DNA from: an uncultured Erythrobacter sp.
GTDB taxonomy: Bacteria; Pseudomonadota; Alphaproteobacteria; Sphingomonadales; Sphingomonadaceae
Direction: 5' to 3'
NCBI GenBank assembly: GCA_947501005.1
Contig: CANMTU010000001.1
Coordinates: forward strand, 310,001-374,000
DNA length: 64,000 nucleotides
Shown piece by piece: positions 1 to 11,756 of this stretch. Numbering within the stretch: position 1 is the first letter of the stretch; each line of letters opens with the position of its first letter. Made by a program: the position numbers and the translations under genes. The notes below the pieces were generated by a model. That model worked only from the letters and a program-made list of their open reading frames with translations, did not search any database and had not been told where the DNA came from.

Positions 1-810
<810 letters not shown>

Positions 811-924
811 TTATGGCGTCCGAGTATGGCGAGACTATGCTTCGTGGCCGATCATCCGTCCAATCGATTAATCGGATGGGAATGATAGCGTGAGGCGATT
901 GCACGGTGACCCGTTCGCCCAACG

Positions 925-962
925 CGAAACGCCGCTCTCCCGGTGGGGAAAGCGGCGTTTCG
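925..962 (-). terminator. Terminator after ahpF
   Basis: A perfect 12-bp inverted repeat (cgaaacgccgct at 925-936, agcggcgtttcg at 951-962) with a 14-base loop. It lies 20 bases past the ahpF stop codon. There is no long T-run, but the stem is strong enough to separate ahpF from katG. Confidence 0.6.
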
Positions 963-981
963 GCGTCGGATTGTGCGGCGA

Positions 982-2571
982 TCAGGCGGCCTGCGCGATC
1001 TCTTCCGCAGGCTCGGTCCGGATGAGGTAGTCGAAGGCGGAGAGGCCGGCTTTCGATCCTTCGCCCATCGCGACCACGATCTGCTTGTAGGGCACGTCGG
1101 TCACGTCGCCCGCTCCGAAAATGCCGGGCAGATTGGTGCGGCCTTCCTCGTCGGTCTCGATCTCGCCGAATTTCGACAAGGCGAGGCCGCTGTCCTTCAG
1201 CCATTCGGTGTTCGGCACGAGGCCGATCTGGACGAACACACCGGCAAGAGCGATCGTGCGTTCCTCGCCGCTGGTGCGGTCTTTCAGGCGCAGGCCCGAA
1301 ACCTTGCCGTTCTCGCCGAGGATCTCCGTCGTCTGCCCGCTGGTGACGATATCGACGTTGGAGAGGCTGCGCAGCTTGGCCTGCAACACCTCGTCGGCGC
1401 GCAATTTGCTGTCATATTCGATCAGCGTGACGTGGCCGACGATCTTGGCAAGGTCGATCGCCGCCTCGACGCCGGAATTGCCGCCGCCGATCACCGCGAT
1501 GCGCTTGCCCTTGAACAGCGGACCGTCGCAGTGCGGGCAATAGGCGACGCCCTTGTTGCGATATTCCGCCTCGCCGGGGACGCCGATATTCTTCCAGCGC
1601 GCGCCGGTCGCGAGGATCAGGCTGCGGCTTTTCAGAGTGGCGCCGTTGCCGAGTTCGACCGTGTGATAGCCGCCCTCTTCGCTCGCGGGGGTGAGCTTCA
1701 CCGCCCTGGCGAGGTTCATCAGGTCGATATCGTATTCGCCGACATGCCGCTCCAGCTCGCCGGCCAGCTTCGGGCCTTCGGTATAGACCGTGCCGGGCAG
1801 GTTCTCGATCCCCAGCGTATCGTGCAACTGCCCGCCGAAGCGTTCGGCCGCGATGCCGGTGCGAAAGCCCTTGCGCGCGGTATAGATCGCCGCGCCCGCG
1901 CCCGCCGGGCCGCCGCCGACCACGAGGACTTCGAACGGGTCCTTCGCGGCGAGCTTCTCGGCCGCCCTGGCATCGGCGCCGGTGTCGACCTTGGCGAGGA
2001 TTTCGGCCAGTTCCATCTTGCCGTTGTAAAACGGTTCGCCGTTCAGGAAGGTCGCGGGCACGGCCATGATGTCGCGCCGCTCGACCTCGTCCTGGAAAGT
2101 GCCGCCTTCGATCAGCGTGGCGGTGATGCGCGAATTCTCGAACGCCATCAGGGTGAGCGCCTGCACCACGTCGGGGCAGTTGTGGCAGGAGAGCGAGAAA
2201 TACATCTCGAAATTGAAATCGCCTTCGAGGCCGCGGACCTGTTCGAGCAGATCGGCATCGACCTTGGGCGGATGGCCGCCCGCCCACAGCAGGGCCAGCA
2301 CCAGCGAAGTGAATTCGTGCCCCATCGGCAGGCCGGCGAAACGGACCCATTTTTCCGCATCGCTCGCGCGGCGGATGACGAAGCTCGGCACCCGGTCGTC
2401 GGTGCCGTCGAAAGCGGCGGTGACGAGATCATGCAGGCCGGCAATTTCCTCGAGCAGTTCGCGCGTCTGCGCGGATTTGGCATCGTCGCCCAGCGTGGCG
2501 ACAAGCTCGATCGGCTCGCGCAGATTGGCAAGATAGGTTTCGAGCTGCTGTTTCATCGCGGCGTCGAGCAT
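982..2571 (-). CDS. ahpF: Alkyl hydroperoxide reductase subunit F
   Basis: Flavoprotein disulfide reductase that passes electrons from NADH to AhpC. At 529 residues it has the normal AhpF length. The N-terminal tandem thioredoxin-fold domain carries the redox pair CHNCPD at residues 129-134. The C-terminal thioredoxin-reductase-like half begins about residue 210 with a nucleotide-binding [12 protein letters not shown] motif, a second [10 protein letters not shown] motif, and the active-site pair CPHCDG near residue 350. The gene follows ahpC on the same strand after 156 bases that contain two hairpins. AhpC may therefore be made in excess of AhpF, as the pair usually requires. The start [14 protein letters not shown] matches the family. 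Confidence 0.97.
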   Translation of the reverse strand: MLDAAMKQQLETYLANLREPIELVATLGDDAKSAQTRELLEEIAGLHDLVTAAFDGTDDRVPSFVIRRASDAEKWVRFAGLPMGHEFTSLVLALLWAGGHPPKVDADLLEQVRGLEGDFNFEMYFSLSCHNCPDVVQALTLMAFENSRITATLIEGGTFQDEVERRDIMAVPATFLNGEPFYNGKMELAEILAKVDTGADARAAEKLAAKDPFEVLVVGGGPAGAGAAIYTARKGFRTGIAAERFGGQLHDTLGIENLPGTVYTEGPKLAGELERHVGEYDIDLMNLARAVKLTPASEEGGYHTVELGNGATLKSRSLILATGARWKNIGVPGEAEYRNKGVAYCPHCDGPLFKGKRIAVIGGGNSGVEAAIDLAKIVGHVTLIEYDSKLRADEVLQAKLRSLSNVDIVTSGQTTEILGENGKVSGLRLKDRTSGEERTIALAGVFVQIGLVPNTEWLKDSGLALSKFGEIETDEEGRTNLPGIFGAGDVTDVPYKQIVVAMGEGSKAGLSAFDYLIRTEPAEEIAQAA

Positions 2572-2618
2572 GGATTACTCCGGAAAAATTGCGTGAATTC
2601 GGGGGAGGGGGGCGGGAA

Positions 2619-2659
2619 AAGGCCCGGAGAGAGGGGGGGGAGGTCTGCTCCGGGCCTTC
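2619..2659 (-). terminator. Hairpin between ahpC and ahpF, probable attenuating terminator
   Basis: A perfect 10-bp stem (aaggcccgga at 2619-2628, tccgggcctt at 2650-2659). Read on the minus strand, it is followed directly by TTTTCCC. It lies in the ahpC-ahpF gap and would stop part of the transcription coming from ahpC. Confidence 0.6.
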
Positions 2660-2665
2660 CAGCAA

Positions 2666-2683
2666 CCCGGGCGAAAGCCCGGG
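2666..2683 (-). terminator. Second short hairpin in the ahpC-ahpF gap
   Basis: A perfect 7-bp GC stem (cccgggc / gcccggg) around a four-base loop, just after the ahpC stop codon. It may protect the ahpC mRNA 3' end or assist the larger hairpin next to it. Confidence 0.4.
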
Positions 2684-2727
2684 CTCTTGCGGCCGGCAGC
2701 TTGCGCCGCCGACCGGATCAGTGTGGA

Positions 2728-3294
2728 TCAGATCTTGCCGACGAGATCGAGCGAGGGGGCCAGCGTGTCGCTGCCTTCTTCCCACGCGGCCGGGCAGACC
2801 TGGCCGGGATTGGCGCGGACATATTGCGCGGCCTTGATCTTGCGGGCGAGTTCGTTGGCATTGCGGCCGACGCCTTCGCAGGTCTGTTCCATGATCTGGA
2901 TCACGCCGTCGGGATCGACCACGAAGGTCGCCCGGTCGGCAAGGCCCACGCCTTCGCGCAGCACGTCGAAGTTACGGGCCAGTGTATGGTTCTGGTCGCC
3001 GAGGAACGGGAAGGTCAGCTTGCCGATCTTGTCGCTCGTATCGTGCCAGGCCTTGTGGCTGAAATGCGTATCGGTGCTGACGCCGTACACTTCGACGTCC
3101 ATCTTCTGCAGCATCTCGTACTTCTCGCCGAGGTCTTCCAGTTCGGTCGGGCAGACGAAGGTGAAGTCGGCCGGATAGAAGAAGAAGATGGCCCACTTGC
3201 CCTTCACGTCCTCGTCGGTGACTTCGTAGAAATCCTGACCGGCCTTGAAGGCGGTGGCGGTGAACGGTTTGATTTGGCTTCCGATGATACCCAT
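2728..3294 (-). CDS. ahpC: Peroxiredoxin AhpC
   Basis: Typical two-cysteine peroxiredoxin that reduces hydrogen peroxide and organic peroxides and is recycled by AhpF. The protein has 188 residues. The peroxidatic cysteine is C48 in FTFVCPTE and the resolving cysteine is C167 in GQVCPAAW; both are present. The chosen start ([11 protein letters not shown]) matches the AhpC N-terminus and has a GGAGAA ribosome site; the upstream in-frame extension looks non-coding. It is the first gene of the ahpC-ahpF pair, and the pair together with katG forms a peroxide-defence block. An OxyR-like dyad (CGAT-N7-ATCG) at 3373-3387 lies upstream of the start. Confidence 0.97.
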   Translation of the reverse strand: MGIIGSQIKPFTATAFKAGQDFYEVTDEDVKGKWAIFFFYPADFTFVCPTELEDLGEKYEMLQKMDVEVYGVSTDTHFSHKAWHDTSDKIGKLTFPFLGDQNHTLARNFDVLREGVGLADRATFVVDPDGVIQIMEQTCEGVGRNANELARKIKAAQYVRANPGQVCPAAWEEGSDTLAPSLDLVGKI

Positions 3295-3447
3295 GGGTTT
3301 TCTCCGTATGTTCGGGTTGAAACTGATGGGTTCCAGATAGTGCGCGCTGCGATGCACAAAAGCGATATGTTGCGATTGCTAGCATCGGAATTTTCAATCA
3401 CAGGCGTGGAACTTCTGGAAAGCCGGCTTAGTCGGGCCGGCGTGACC

Positions 3448-4515
3448 TCAACCGCACTGCGCCCGGTGAAGCAGCCTGTGATCCGCCAGCACCAGCGCCA
3501 TCATTGCTTCCACCACCGGCGTGCCGCGGATGCCGACGCACGGGTCGTGCCGCCCCTTGGTGCGCACCTGCGCCGCTTCGCCGCTTCGGGTGATGCTGTC
3601 GACGGGCGTGAGGATCGAGCTGGTCGGTTTGAACGCCACCCGGCAGGTCACCGGCTGGCCGGTCGAGATGCCGCCGGCGATCCCGCCCGCATGGTTGGCC
3701 GCGAAGTCCGGGCCATCCTCGCCCGGCATCATGGCGTCGGCATTCTCCTCGCCCGATAGCCGCGCCGCGCCGAAGCCGTCGCCGATCTCCACCCCCTTGA
3801 CCGCGTTGATGCTCATCATGCCGGCCGCAAGATCCGCATCGAGCTTGGCATAGAGAGGCGCGCCCCACCCGGCGGGCACGCCCTCGGCAACGCATTCCAC
3901 CACCGCGCCGAGCGAGGAGCCGGCCTTGCGCGCCTCGTCCACCAGCGTCTCCCACCGCCGCGCGGCGTCGGGACTGGGGCACCAGAAGGGATTGCGGCCG
4001 ATCTCGTCGCGGTCGAAGCTGGCCCGGTCGATCGCATCGCCGCCGATCTCGCTGACATAGGCGGTGATGCGTATCTCGGGGATGACCAGCCGGGCGACCG
4101 CGCCCGCCGCCACACGCATCGCGGTTTCCCGCGCGCTCGACCGGCCGCCGCCGCGATAGTCGCGAAAGCCATATTTCGCATCATAGGCATAGTCGGCATG
4201 GCCGGGGCGGTAGGTGTTCGCGATCTCGGAATAGTCCTTGCTGCGCTGATCGGTGTTCTCGATCAGCAGCGAGATCGGCGTGCCGGTGGTCCGGCCCTCG
4301 AACGCGCCGGACAGGATGCGGACCGCATCGGGTTCCTGCCGCTGGGTAGTGAACTTGTTTTGCCCTGGGCGGCGCGCATCGAGGAAGGGTTGGATGTCGG
4401 CTTCCGACAGGGCCAACCCTGGCGGGCACCCGTCGACCACGGCGCCGATCGCGGGCCCATGGCTTTCGCCCCATGTGGTGAAGCGGAAGACCCGCCCGAA
4501 CGTGTTCCAGCTCAT
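3448..4515 (-). CDS. aroC: Chorismate synthase
   Basis: Last step of the shikimate pathway: converts 5-enolpyruvylshikimate 3-phosphate to chorismate using reduced FMN. The protein has 355 residues, the usual length. The N-terminal signature [18 protein letters not shown] and the downstream segments [19 protein letters not shown] and [13 protein letters not shown], all diagnostic, are present. The start [10 protein letters not shown] is the conserved one; the open frame extends 92 codons further upstream but that part is low-quality sequence. It is transcribed away from ruvA across a 266-base gap. Its only functional link in the window is with pheA (20.5 kb) and the aromatic aminotransferase (45.5 kb). 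Confidence 0.97.
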   Translation of the reverse strand: MSWNTFGRVFRFTTWGESHGPAIGAVVDGCPPGLALSEADIQPFLDARRPGQNKFTTQRQEPDAVRILSGAFEGRTTGTPISLLIENTDQRSKDYSEIANTYRPGHADYAYDAKYGFRDYRGGGRSSARETAMRVAAGAVARLVIPEIRITAYVSEIGGDAIDRASFDRDEIGRNPFWCPSPDAARRWETLVDEARKAGSSLGAVVECVAEGVPAGWGAPLYAKLDADLAAGMMSINAVKGVEIGDGFGAARLSGEENADAMMPGEDGPDFAANHAGGIAGGISTGQPVTCRVAFKPTSSILTPVDSITRSGEAAQVRTKGRHDPCVGIRGTPVVEAMMALVLADHRLLHRAQCG

Positions 4516-4644
4516 ATCTCGGCGTCTTAGCGGATCGCCGGATGCTGTCGAGCGGGCGGGCGGCCAAGATTTTCCTACCCGCTCCCAAGGCGGCATGGTC
4601 CGCAGATGCCTGCGCCGTCTCACCGCCCGACGGATTTCTCCTCG

Positions 4645-4669
4645 AGGACCGTGTTCCACCCGTTCCATC
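4645..4669. promoter_or_regulatory. Conserved direct-repeat motif in the aroC/ruvA gap (copy 1)
   Basis: The block AGGACCGTGTTCCA-N3-GTTCCATC contains two GTTCCA direct repeats nine bases apart. The same block recurs at 51654-51678 in front of hpf, identical at 22 of 25 positions. It lies 113 bases before ruvA and 130 before aroC. It is a candidate binding site for an unknown regulator. Confidence 0.4.
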
Positions 4670-4781
4670 GGGACGGGTTCGCCGCCGCAGTCTACAACTT
4701 CCATCCAACACTGGCCAAGGACCGCGCATTGGGGCAGGAACAAAACGCGCCCAATCGACGGCGTAGCGCGGAAAGAGATCG

Positions 4782-5387
4782 ATGATTGCAAAGCTGAAAG
4801 GCCTGCTCGACGAAACCGGTGCCGACTGGGCGGTGATCGACGTGGCGGGCGTGGGCTATCTGGTGCATTGTTCGTCGAAGACGCTGGCCGCGCTGGGCGA
4901 GCCGGGCGAGGGATGCACCGTCTATACCGACCTGCAGGTGAGCGAGAACGACATGCGCCTGCTGGGTTTCGCCGAGGCGGCGGAGCGTGACTGGTTCCGC
5001 CTGCTCACCCAGGTGCAGGGCGTGGGCAGCAAGGTCGCGCTGGCGATCCTCTCGGCCTTGTCGACCGGCGAGGTGCAGCAGGCCTGCGCCAGGGGCGATG
5101 CCGCGATGGTCGCGCGGGCGCAGGGCGTCGGGCCGAAGCTGGCGGGCCGGATCGTCAACGAATTGAAGGACAGGGCGGGCGCCTTGCCGGGCGGCGGAAT
5201 GGCTGGCGGGGGCGCGGTGGCACTGCCGGCGGGCGGCGCAAGCGCCGACGCGGTAAGCGCGCTCGAGAATCTCGGCTTCAAACCCGCGGTGGCGGCCCGC
5301 GCCGTGGCGGCCGCGCAAGGCGAGTTGGGCGAAGGCGCGGCGGAGGGCGATCTGATCCGCGTGGCATTGAAACGGGCGGCGGGATGA
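4782..5387 (+). CDS. ruvA: Holliday junction branch-migration protein RuvA
   Basis: DNA-binding subunit of the RuvAB branch-migration motor. It forms the tetramer that holds the Holliday junction while RuvB pumps DNA. The protein has 201 residues, the normal size. It begins [11 protein letters not shown], has the OB-fold N-terminal domain, the helix-hairpin-helix segments around [16 protein letters not shown] and [18 protein letters not shown] (about residues 72-130), a Gly/Ala-rich flexible linker, and the small C-terminal domain ([16 protein letters not shown]) that contacts RuvB. The stop codon overlaps the first possible start of the next gene. No ruvC is visible upstream; aroC occupies that side on the other strand. 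ruvB follows about 1 kb later, interrupted by a GIY-YIG cassette. Confidence 0.95.
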   Translation: MIAKLKGLLDETGADWAVIDVAGVGYLVHCSSKTLAALGEPGEGCTVYTDLQVSENDMRLLGFAEAAERDWFRLLTQVQGVGSKVALAILSALSTGEVQQACARGDAAMVARAQGVGPKLAGRIVNELKDRAGALPGGGMAGGGAVALPAGGASADAVSALENLGFKPAVAARAVAAAQGELGEGAAEGDLIRVALKRAAG

Positions 5388-5398
5388 GGAGAATGACC

Positions 5399-5932
5399 AT
5401 GCGTGCGATGATCCTGGCAGGATTGGCGTTGTCCGCTGCACCGGCGGCGGCGCAGGATGGCGCCAGAACCGGGCCGGTGTTCGACGGGTTCGGGCCGCAT
5501 GTCGCGGTCGAGGGGATCGAGGCGGTGCCGGCGGATACCGAGTTCGCGCACAGCTTCGACGTCTCGCGGCGCGCCGAGGGGGCGCAGCGCAATCGTGGGT
5601 TCGAAAGCGCTGCGCGGTTCGTCAACATGCATGCCGCTCACGGCGTCGACCCTGACAATATGCGCGTCGCCGTGGTGGTGCATGGCGGCGCGGTTCTCGA
5701 CCTGCTGACCGACGAAGCGCGCGCCCGCCTCGGCCACGGCGAAACCAATCCGAGCGGCGACATGGTCCGCGCGATGCTGGACGAAGGCGTGCGCTTCATC
5801 GTCTGCGGCCAGAGCGCGGTGGGGCAGGGCGTCTCGCAAGCCGACCTGATCGAGGGCACCGAAATGGCGCTGTCGGCGATGACCGCGCACGCGCTGCTGC
5901 AACAGCGCGGCTATACGGTGAACCCGTTCTAG
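5399..5932 (+). CDS. Secreted DsrE-family protein
   Basis: Predicted periplasmic protein of the DsrE/DsrF-like sulfur-relay fold; substrate unknown. The first 20 residues form a signal peptide ending APAAAQ. The rest has the family pattern: VAVVVHGGAVLDLL strand-loop, a predicted turn, then FIVCGQSAVGQGV with a single conserved cysteine. Three in-frame ATGs exist (5384, 5393, 5399). The GAGGAG ribosome site at 5386-5391 is well placed only for 5399, which gives 177 residues, so that start was chosen. The frame begins within a few bases of the ruvA stop, so the two genes are co-transcribed. A direct role in recombination is not implied. Confidence 0.75.
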   Translation: MRAMILAGLALSAAPAAAQDGARTGPVFDGFGPHVAVEGIEAVPADTEFAHSFDVSRRAEGAQRNRGFESAARFVNMHAAHGVDPDNMRVAVVVHGGAVLDLLTDEARARLGHGETNPSGDMVRAMLDEGVRFIVCGQSAVGQGVSQADLIEGTEMALSAMTAHALLQQRGYTVNPF

Positions 5933-5950
5933 TGCTTGCCCCTAAGTCTC

Positions 5951-5979
5951 GTCATGCTGAACGCGTTTCAGGTTCCATC
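5951..5979 (+). repeat. Palindromic repeat, copy A
   Basis: 29-bp element beginning GTCATGCTGAAC and ending CCATC, with a partly degenerate hairpin (ATGCTGAA / TTCAGGTT). It matches copy C and is inverted relative to copy B. The stop codon of the GIY-YIG gene lies inside it. Confidence 0.7.
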
Positions 5980-6303
5980 ACGCCGCCCGTGCCGAGCAAT
6001 CGGCGGAAGCCCGGTGGCCGGTGCAAGGTCATGCCAGTCGGGGTTCTCGCCCTCGATCAGGTTGATCTTCCATTGCCTGCACCAGTTCTTGAGCTGCTTC
6101 TCGCGCGTAATTGCAGCCTCCATCGTATCGAAAAGCTCGAAGCGGACGAGATGATGGACGGCATAGCGCTTGGTGAAGTCGTCGATCATGCCTTCGCGGT
6201 GCTGCCAAAGGCGCTTTGCCAGGTCGGAGGTGACACCGATGTAGAGCGATCCGTAGCGCTTGCTGGCGATGATATGGATGGAGGGCTGGCGCTCGACATG
6301 CAT
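5968..6303 (-). CDS. GIY-YIG nuclease-family protein inside the ruvA-ruvB region
   Basis: Small single-domain GIY-YIG protein (111 residues) of the YhbQ/UvrC-N-terminal type. The nuclease signature is visible as GSLYIGVTSDLAKRLWQHREG near residues 18-38, with the catalytic Tyr and Arg, and a downstream acidic residue in EAAITREKQLKNW. The start MHVERQPSIHIIASKRYG was chosen because the longer frame runs into a palindromic repeat. The gene is antisense to its neighbours and splits the usual ruvA-ruvB operon. It is bracketed by inverted copies of a 29-bp palindrome (5951-5979, 6323-6351, plus 6383-6411), which suggests it moves or is maintained together with the repeats. The cleavage target is unknown. 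Confidence 0.85.
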   Translation of the reverse strand: MHVERQPSIHIIASKRYGSLYIGVTSDLAKRLWQHREGMIDDFTKRYAVHHLVRFELFDTMEAAITREKQLKNWCRQWKINLIEGENPDWHDLAPATGLPPIARHGRRDGT

Positions 6304-6322
6304 GATGCCGGGCGTGGCGAAG

Positions 6323-6351
6323 GATGGACCCTGAAACAAGTTCAGGGTGAC
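6323..6351 (-). repeat. Palindromic repeat, copy B (inverted)
   Basis: Same 29-bp element on the opposite strand. It forms a perfect 8-bp hairpin ACCCTGAA / TTCAGGGT. The stem differs from copy C at paired positions (ACCC/GGGT against ATGC/GCAT), so base pairing is conserved while the sequence changes. It lies 20 bases upstream of the GIY-YIG start codon. Confidence 0.75.
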
Positions 6352-6382
6352 GGGTTGGATAGCTCCAGTCCCATGACAAACC

Positions 6383-6411
6383 GTCATGCTGAACTCGTTT
6401 CAGCATCCATC
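6383..6411 (+). repeat. Palindromic repeat, copy C
   Basis: 29-bp element with a perfect 8-bp hairpin ATGCTGAA / TTCAGCAT around ctcgt. With copy B it forms an inverted pair 31 bases apart, the arrangement called REPIN in other bacteria. It lies in the leader of ruvB, 29 bases before the start codon. Confidence 0.75.
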
Positions 6412-6440
6412 CCGCCGCAAGAACCGGTTTCCGCAGTGCA

Positions 6441-7472
6441 ATGACCGACCAACCCCTCCACACCCCCGCCCGCCAACCGGACGACCCGGATGCCGCCCTG
6501 CGCCCCAAATCGCTTGCCGAATTCGTCGGGCAGAAGGCGGCGCGTGAGAATTTGCGCGTGTTCATCGAGGCCGCGCGGAACCGCGGCGAGGCGATGGACC
6601 ATGTGCTGTTCTTCGGGCCGCCCGGCCTCGGCAAGACGACGCTGGCGCAGATCGTCGCCCGGGAACTCGGGGCGGGTTTTCGCGCCACCAGCGGGCCGGT
6701 GATCGCCAAGGCGGGCGACCTCGCCGCGCTGCTCACCAATCTCGAGCCGAACGACGTGCTCTTCATCGACGAGATCCACCGACTCAATCCCGTGGTCGAG
6801 GAAGTGCTGTACCCGGCGATGGAGGACCGTGCGCTCGACATCATGATCGGTGAGGGGCCGTCGGCGCGCAGCGTGCGGATCGACCTGCCCCCCTTCACGC
6901 TGGTCGGCGCGACGACGCGGCAGGGCCTGCTGACCACGCCGCTGCGCGACCGGTTCGGCATTCCCGTGCGGCTCAACTTCTATACCGAGGACGAATTGCT
7001 GCGCGTCGTCACGAGGGGGGCGGGGCTGCTCGGTATGGCGATCGACGAGGGCGGCGCCCGCGAAATCGCGCGGCGCAGCCGGGGTACGCCGCGCGTCGCG
7101 GGCCGGTTGCTGCGGCGGGTGCGCGATTTCGCCTCGGTTTTGGGCGAGCCGGTCGTCAGCACCGCTGTGGCCGACGATGCCCTGACCCGGCTGGAGGTCG
7201 ACAGCCTCGGCCTCGATGCGATGGACCGGCGTTACCTCACCATGATCGCGACCACCTACAAGGGCGGCCCGGTGGGGGTGGAGACACTGGCGGCGGGACT
7301 TTCGGAGCCGCGCGACACGGTGGAAGAGGTGATCGAGCCCTATCTCATCCAGCTCGGCCTGATCGCGCGGACGGCGCGGGGGCGGATGCTGAACGACGGC
7401 GGCTGGACGCATCTGGGCCTGGCGCCGCCCAATGCCCCGCCAACGCCGCAAGGCGACATGTTCGAGAAGTGA
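6441..7472 (+). CDS. ruvB: Holliday junction branch-migration ATPase RuvB
   Basis: Hexameric AAA+ motor that drives branch migration with RuvA. The protein has 343 residues. Walker A is GPPGLGKT at residues 59-66 and Walker B is LFIDEIH at about 107-113. Sensor and arginine-finger segments ([19 protein letters not shown]) follow, and a winged-helix C-terminus ends the protein. The start ATGACCGACC follows palindromic repeat C by 29 bases. In relatives ruvA and ruvB are usually adjacent; here the DsrE-like gene and an antisense nuclease cassette lie between, so ruvB may need its own promoter. The gene converges with the rhodanese gene, with no gap between the two stop codons. Confidence 0.97.
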   Translation: MTDQPLHTPARQPDDPDAALRPKSLAEFVGQKAARENLRVFIEAARNRGEAMDHVLFFGPPGLGKTTLAQIVARELGAGFRATSGPVIAKAGDLAALLTNLEPNDVLFIDEIHRLNPVVEEVLYPAMEDRALDIMIGEGPSARSVRIDLPPFTLVGATTRQGLLTTPLRDRFGIPVRLNFYTEDELLRVVTRGAGLLGMAIDEGGAREIARRSRGTPRVAGRLLRRVRDFASVLGEPVVSTAVADDALTRLEVDSLGLDAMDRRYLTMIATTYKGGPVGVETLAAGLSEPRDTVEEVIEPYLIQLGLIARTARGRMLNDGGWTHLGLAPPNAPPTPQGDMFEK

Positions 7473-7882
7473 TCAGCGCGTGACCGGCAGGCCCGCCTGC
7501 TTCCACGCGGCGATCCCGCCGGCCATGTGAACGACGGTGGTGTTGTTCGCCTGCGCCAATCGTTCGGCGGCGATGCCGGAGCGCCGGTCGGACTGGCAGT
7601 AGAGGATACGCTCCTGCCGCTCCGCCGGCGGCAAGGTGAGGGGGTCGAATTTGCTTAGCGGGATGCTGATCGCGCCCGGAAGGTGGCCTTGCGCGAATTC
7701 CTCGCGCGTGCGCACGTCGATCAGCTGGATCGCCTCGCCCGCATCGAGGCGCGTGGCGAGCGCGCGCGGCTCGATCGTCAGCACGCCGATCTCGCGCGGT
7801 CCGGCGGCCTCTTCGGTCGGCACGGACGATCCGCAGGCGGCGAGCGGTGCCGCCGCCAGCAGGATCGCCCAGAGCCGTGTCG

Positions 7883-7886
<4 letters not shown>
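7473..7886 (-). CDS. Rhodanese-like lipoprotein
   Basis: Single rhodanese domain on a lipoprotein anchor (137 residues). The N-terminal signal has lipobox LAAC at about residue 18, so the domain should sit on the periplasmic side of a membrane. The catalytic loop is YCQSDRRSG, with the active cysteine needed for sulfurtransferase chemistry, and the CH2A-type [18 protein letters not shown] segment is intact. Its start codon overlaps the aconitase stop codon by four bases (ATGA), so it is translated with acnA. The sulfur donor and acceptor are not known from sequence. Confidence 0.85.
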
Positions 7887-10555
<2,669 letters not shown>

Positions 10556-10701
10556 GGAGGCGTTGATCCTTATCTTGGTGAAACCGTCACCGGACCAATG
10601 GGCGGGACGGGGAAATGTGCCGTTCATCTGCGCGGTCGGACGGGAAAAATCAAGGCTTCGGGGCGCGTGCGGCGGTGTCGTAGGGGAAAGGCGGCTTCCG
10701 G

Positions 10702-11604
10702 TCAGACCGTCGCCGGGCCGGGGCGCTTGCGACGCGCGGCGACGAGGCAGCCGATCACGATCAGCACCGCCCCGCCGAGCGTGGCCGGGCCGACCGGTTC
10801 CGCAAACAGCCACCAGCCCAGCAGCGCGGCCCACAGGAACCCGGTATATTCGATCGGCACCAGCCGCTGCGTCTCGCTGCGGGCATAGGCCCAGGTCAGC
10901 AGCATGGCGGCGCCGACCGACAGGGCGGCCGCGATCAGGAGCGGGTGCCATTCGCTCGCGCCGCCCGGCCAGTGAAGAAGGAACGGCGCACCGGCCGCAA
11001 GCACGACAGCCACGATCCCGTTCTGGAACGCGCTCGCCTCGATCGGGGAGGCAAGCAGGGCCTGCTGACGCTGCAGGATGAGATTGAGTGCGAACAGCAG
11101 CGCCGAGCCGAGCACCAGCGCGATCCCGAGCCAGGTCTCGCCATCGATCGCACCGCGGCCGATCCTGCCGCCGACGATTACGAGAACCCCCGCGAAGCCA
11201 AGCAGCGCACCCCAGATCGCCTGCGGCCGCACGCTCTCGCCCAGCAGGGCGGCGGCGAGATACAGCGCGACCAGCGGTGCGACGAAGCTGATCGCAATCG
11301 CCTCGGCCAGCGGCAGGCGGGTCAGCGCGGCAAAGAAGCTCCACCCCATGAAGGCCAGCACGAACCCGCGCTTGAGATGGATGCGCAGCACGGCGGGCGC
11401 GGGAAACCGGCGGGTGCGCAGCCACCAGACCGGCGCGGTCAGCCCGAAGCCGATGAGGCAGCGGAGGAAATACGCGCTATACGCGCCGATGGCCAGCGCC
11501 GCCCCCTTCATCGCCGCATCCATCGCGGAATAGAGCGCAATCCCGGCAATCGTGGCCAGCACCGGCGCCAGGGCCTGTCCGTGATCGGGGGGTGGCTGCG
11601 TCAT
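10702..11604 (-). CDS. DMT (EamA) family transporter
   Basis: Inner-membrane permease of the drug/metabolite transporter superfamily. The 300 residues hold ten predicted membrane segments in two EamA repeats (about residues 12-145 and 160-290), with the typical half-repeat segments [20 protein letters not shown] and [17 protein letters not shown]. The family exports or imports amino acids, nucleotides or drugs; the substrate cannot be read from the sequence. The gene lies upstream of acnA on the same strand, with a 146-base gap, and is divergent from the L,D-transpeptidase gene. Confidence 0.85.
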   Translation of the reverse strand: MTQPPPDHGQALAPVLATIAGIALYSAMDAAMKGAALAIGAYSAYFLRCLIGFGLTAPVWWLRTRRFPAPAVLRIHLKRGFVLAFMGWSFFAALTRLPLAEAIAISFVAPLVALYLAAALLGESVRPQAIWGALLGFAGVLVIVGGRIGRGAIDGETWLGIALVLGSALLFALNLILQRQQALLASPIEASAFQNGIVAVVLAAGAPFLLHWPGGASEWHPLLIAAALSVGAAMLLTWAYARSETQRLVPIEYTGFLWAALLGWWLFAEPVGPATLGGAVLIVIGCLVAARRKRPGPATV

Positions 11605-11756
11605 TTGCCGGCTCGCATACGGCGAAGCGTGCCGGGGGTCACGCAGGTTCAGCCGCCGTCAAGCCGGATTGCTGGAATACGGGCGTCAGTTGGGTTACAC
11701 AGAAAACGCCGGAATGCCCCTGCCCGAGAGCCGGGGCCGGCAAGGTGGGCATGGAA

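Noticed and set aside
943..3759. A 938-codon plus-strand open frame across ahpF and ahpC
   Set aside because: It is antisense to two certain genes, has no domain, and results from third-position GC bias.
4651..4669. A LexA (SOS) box before ruvA
   Set aside because: The repeat spacing is nine bases; the alphaproteobacterial LexA box needs GTTC-N7-GTTC, an 11-base period.
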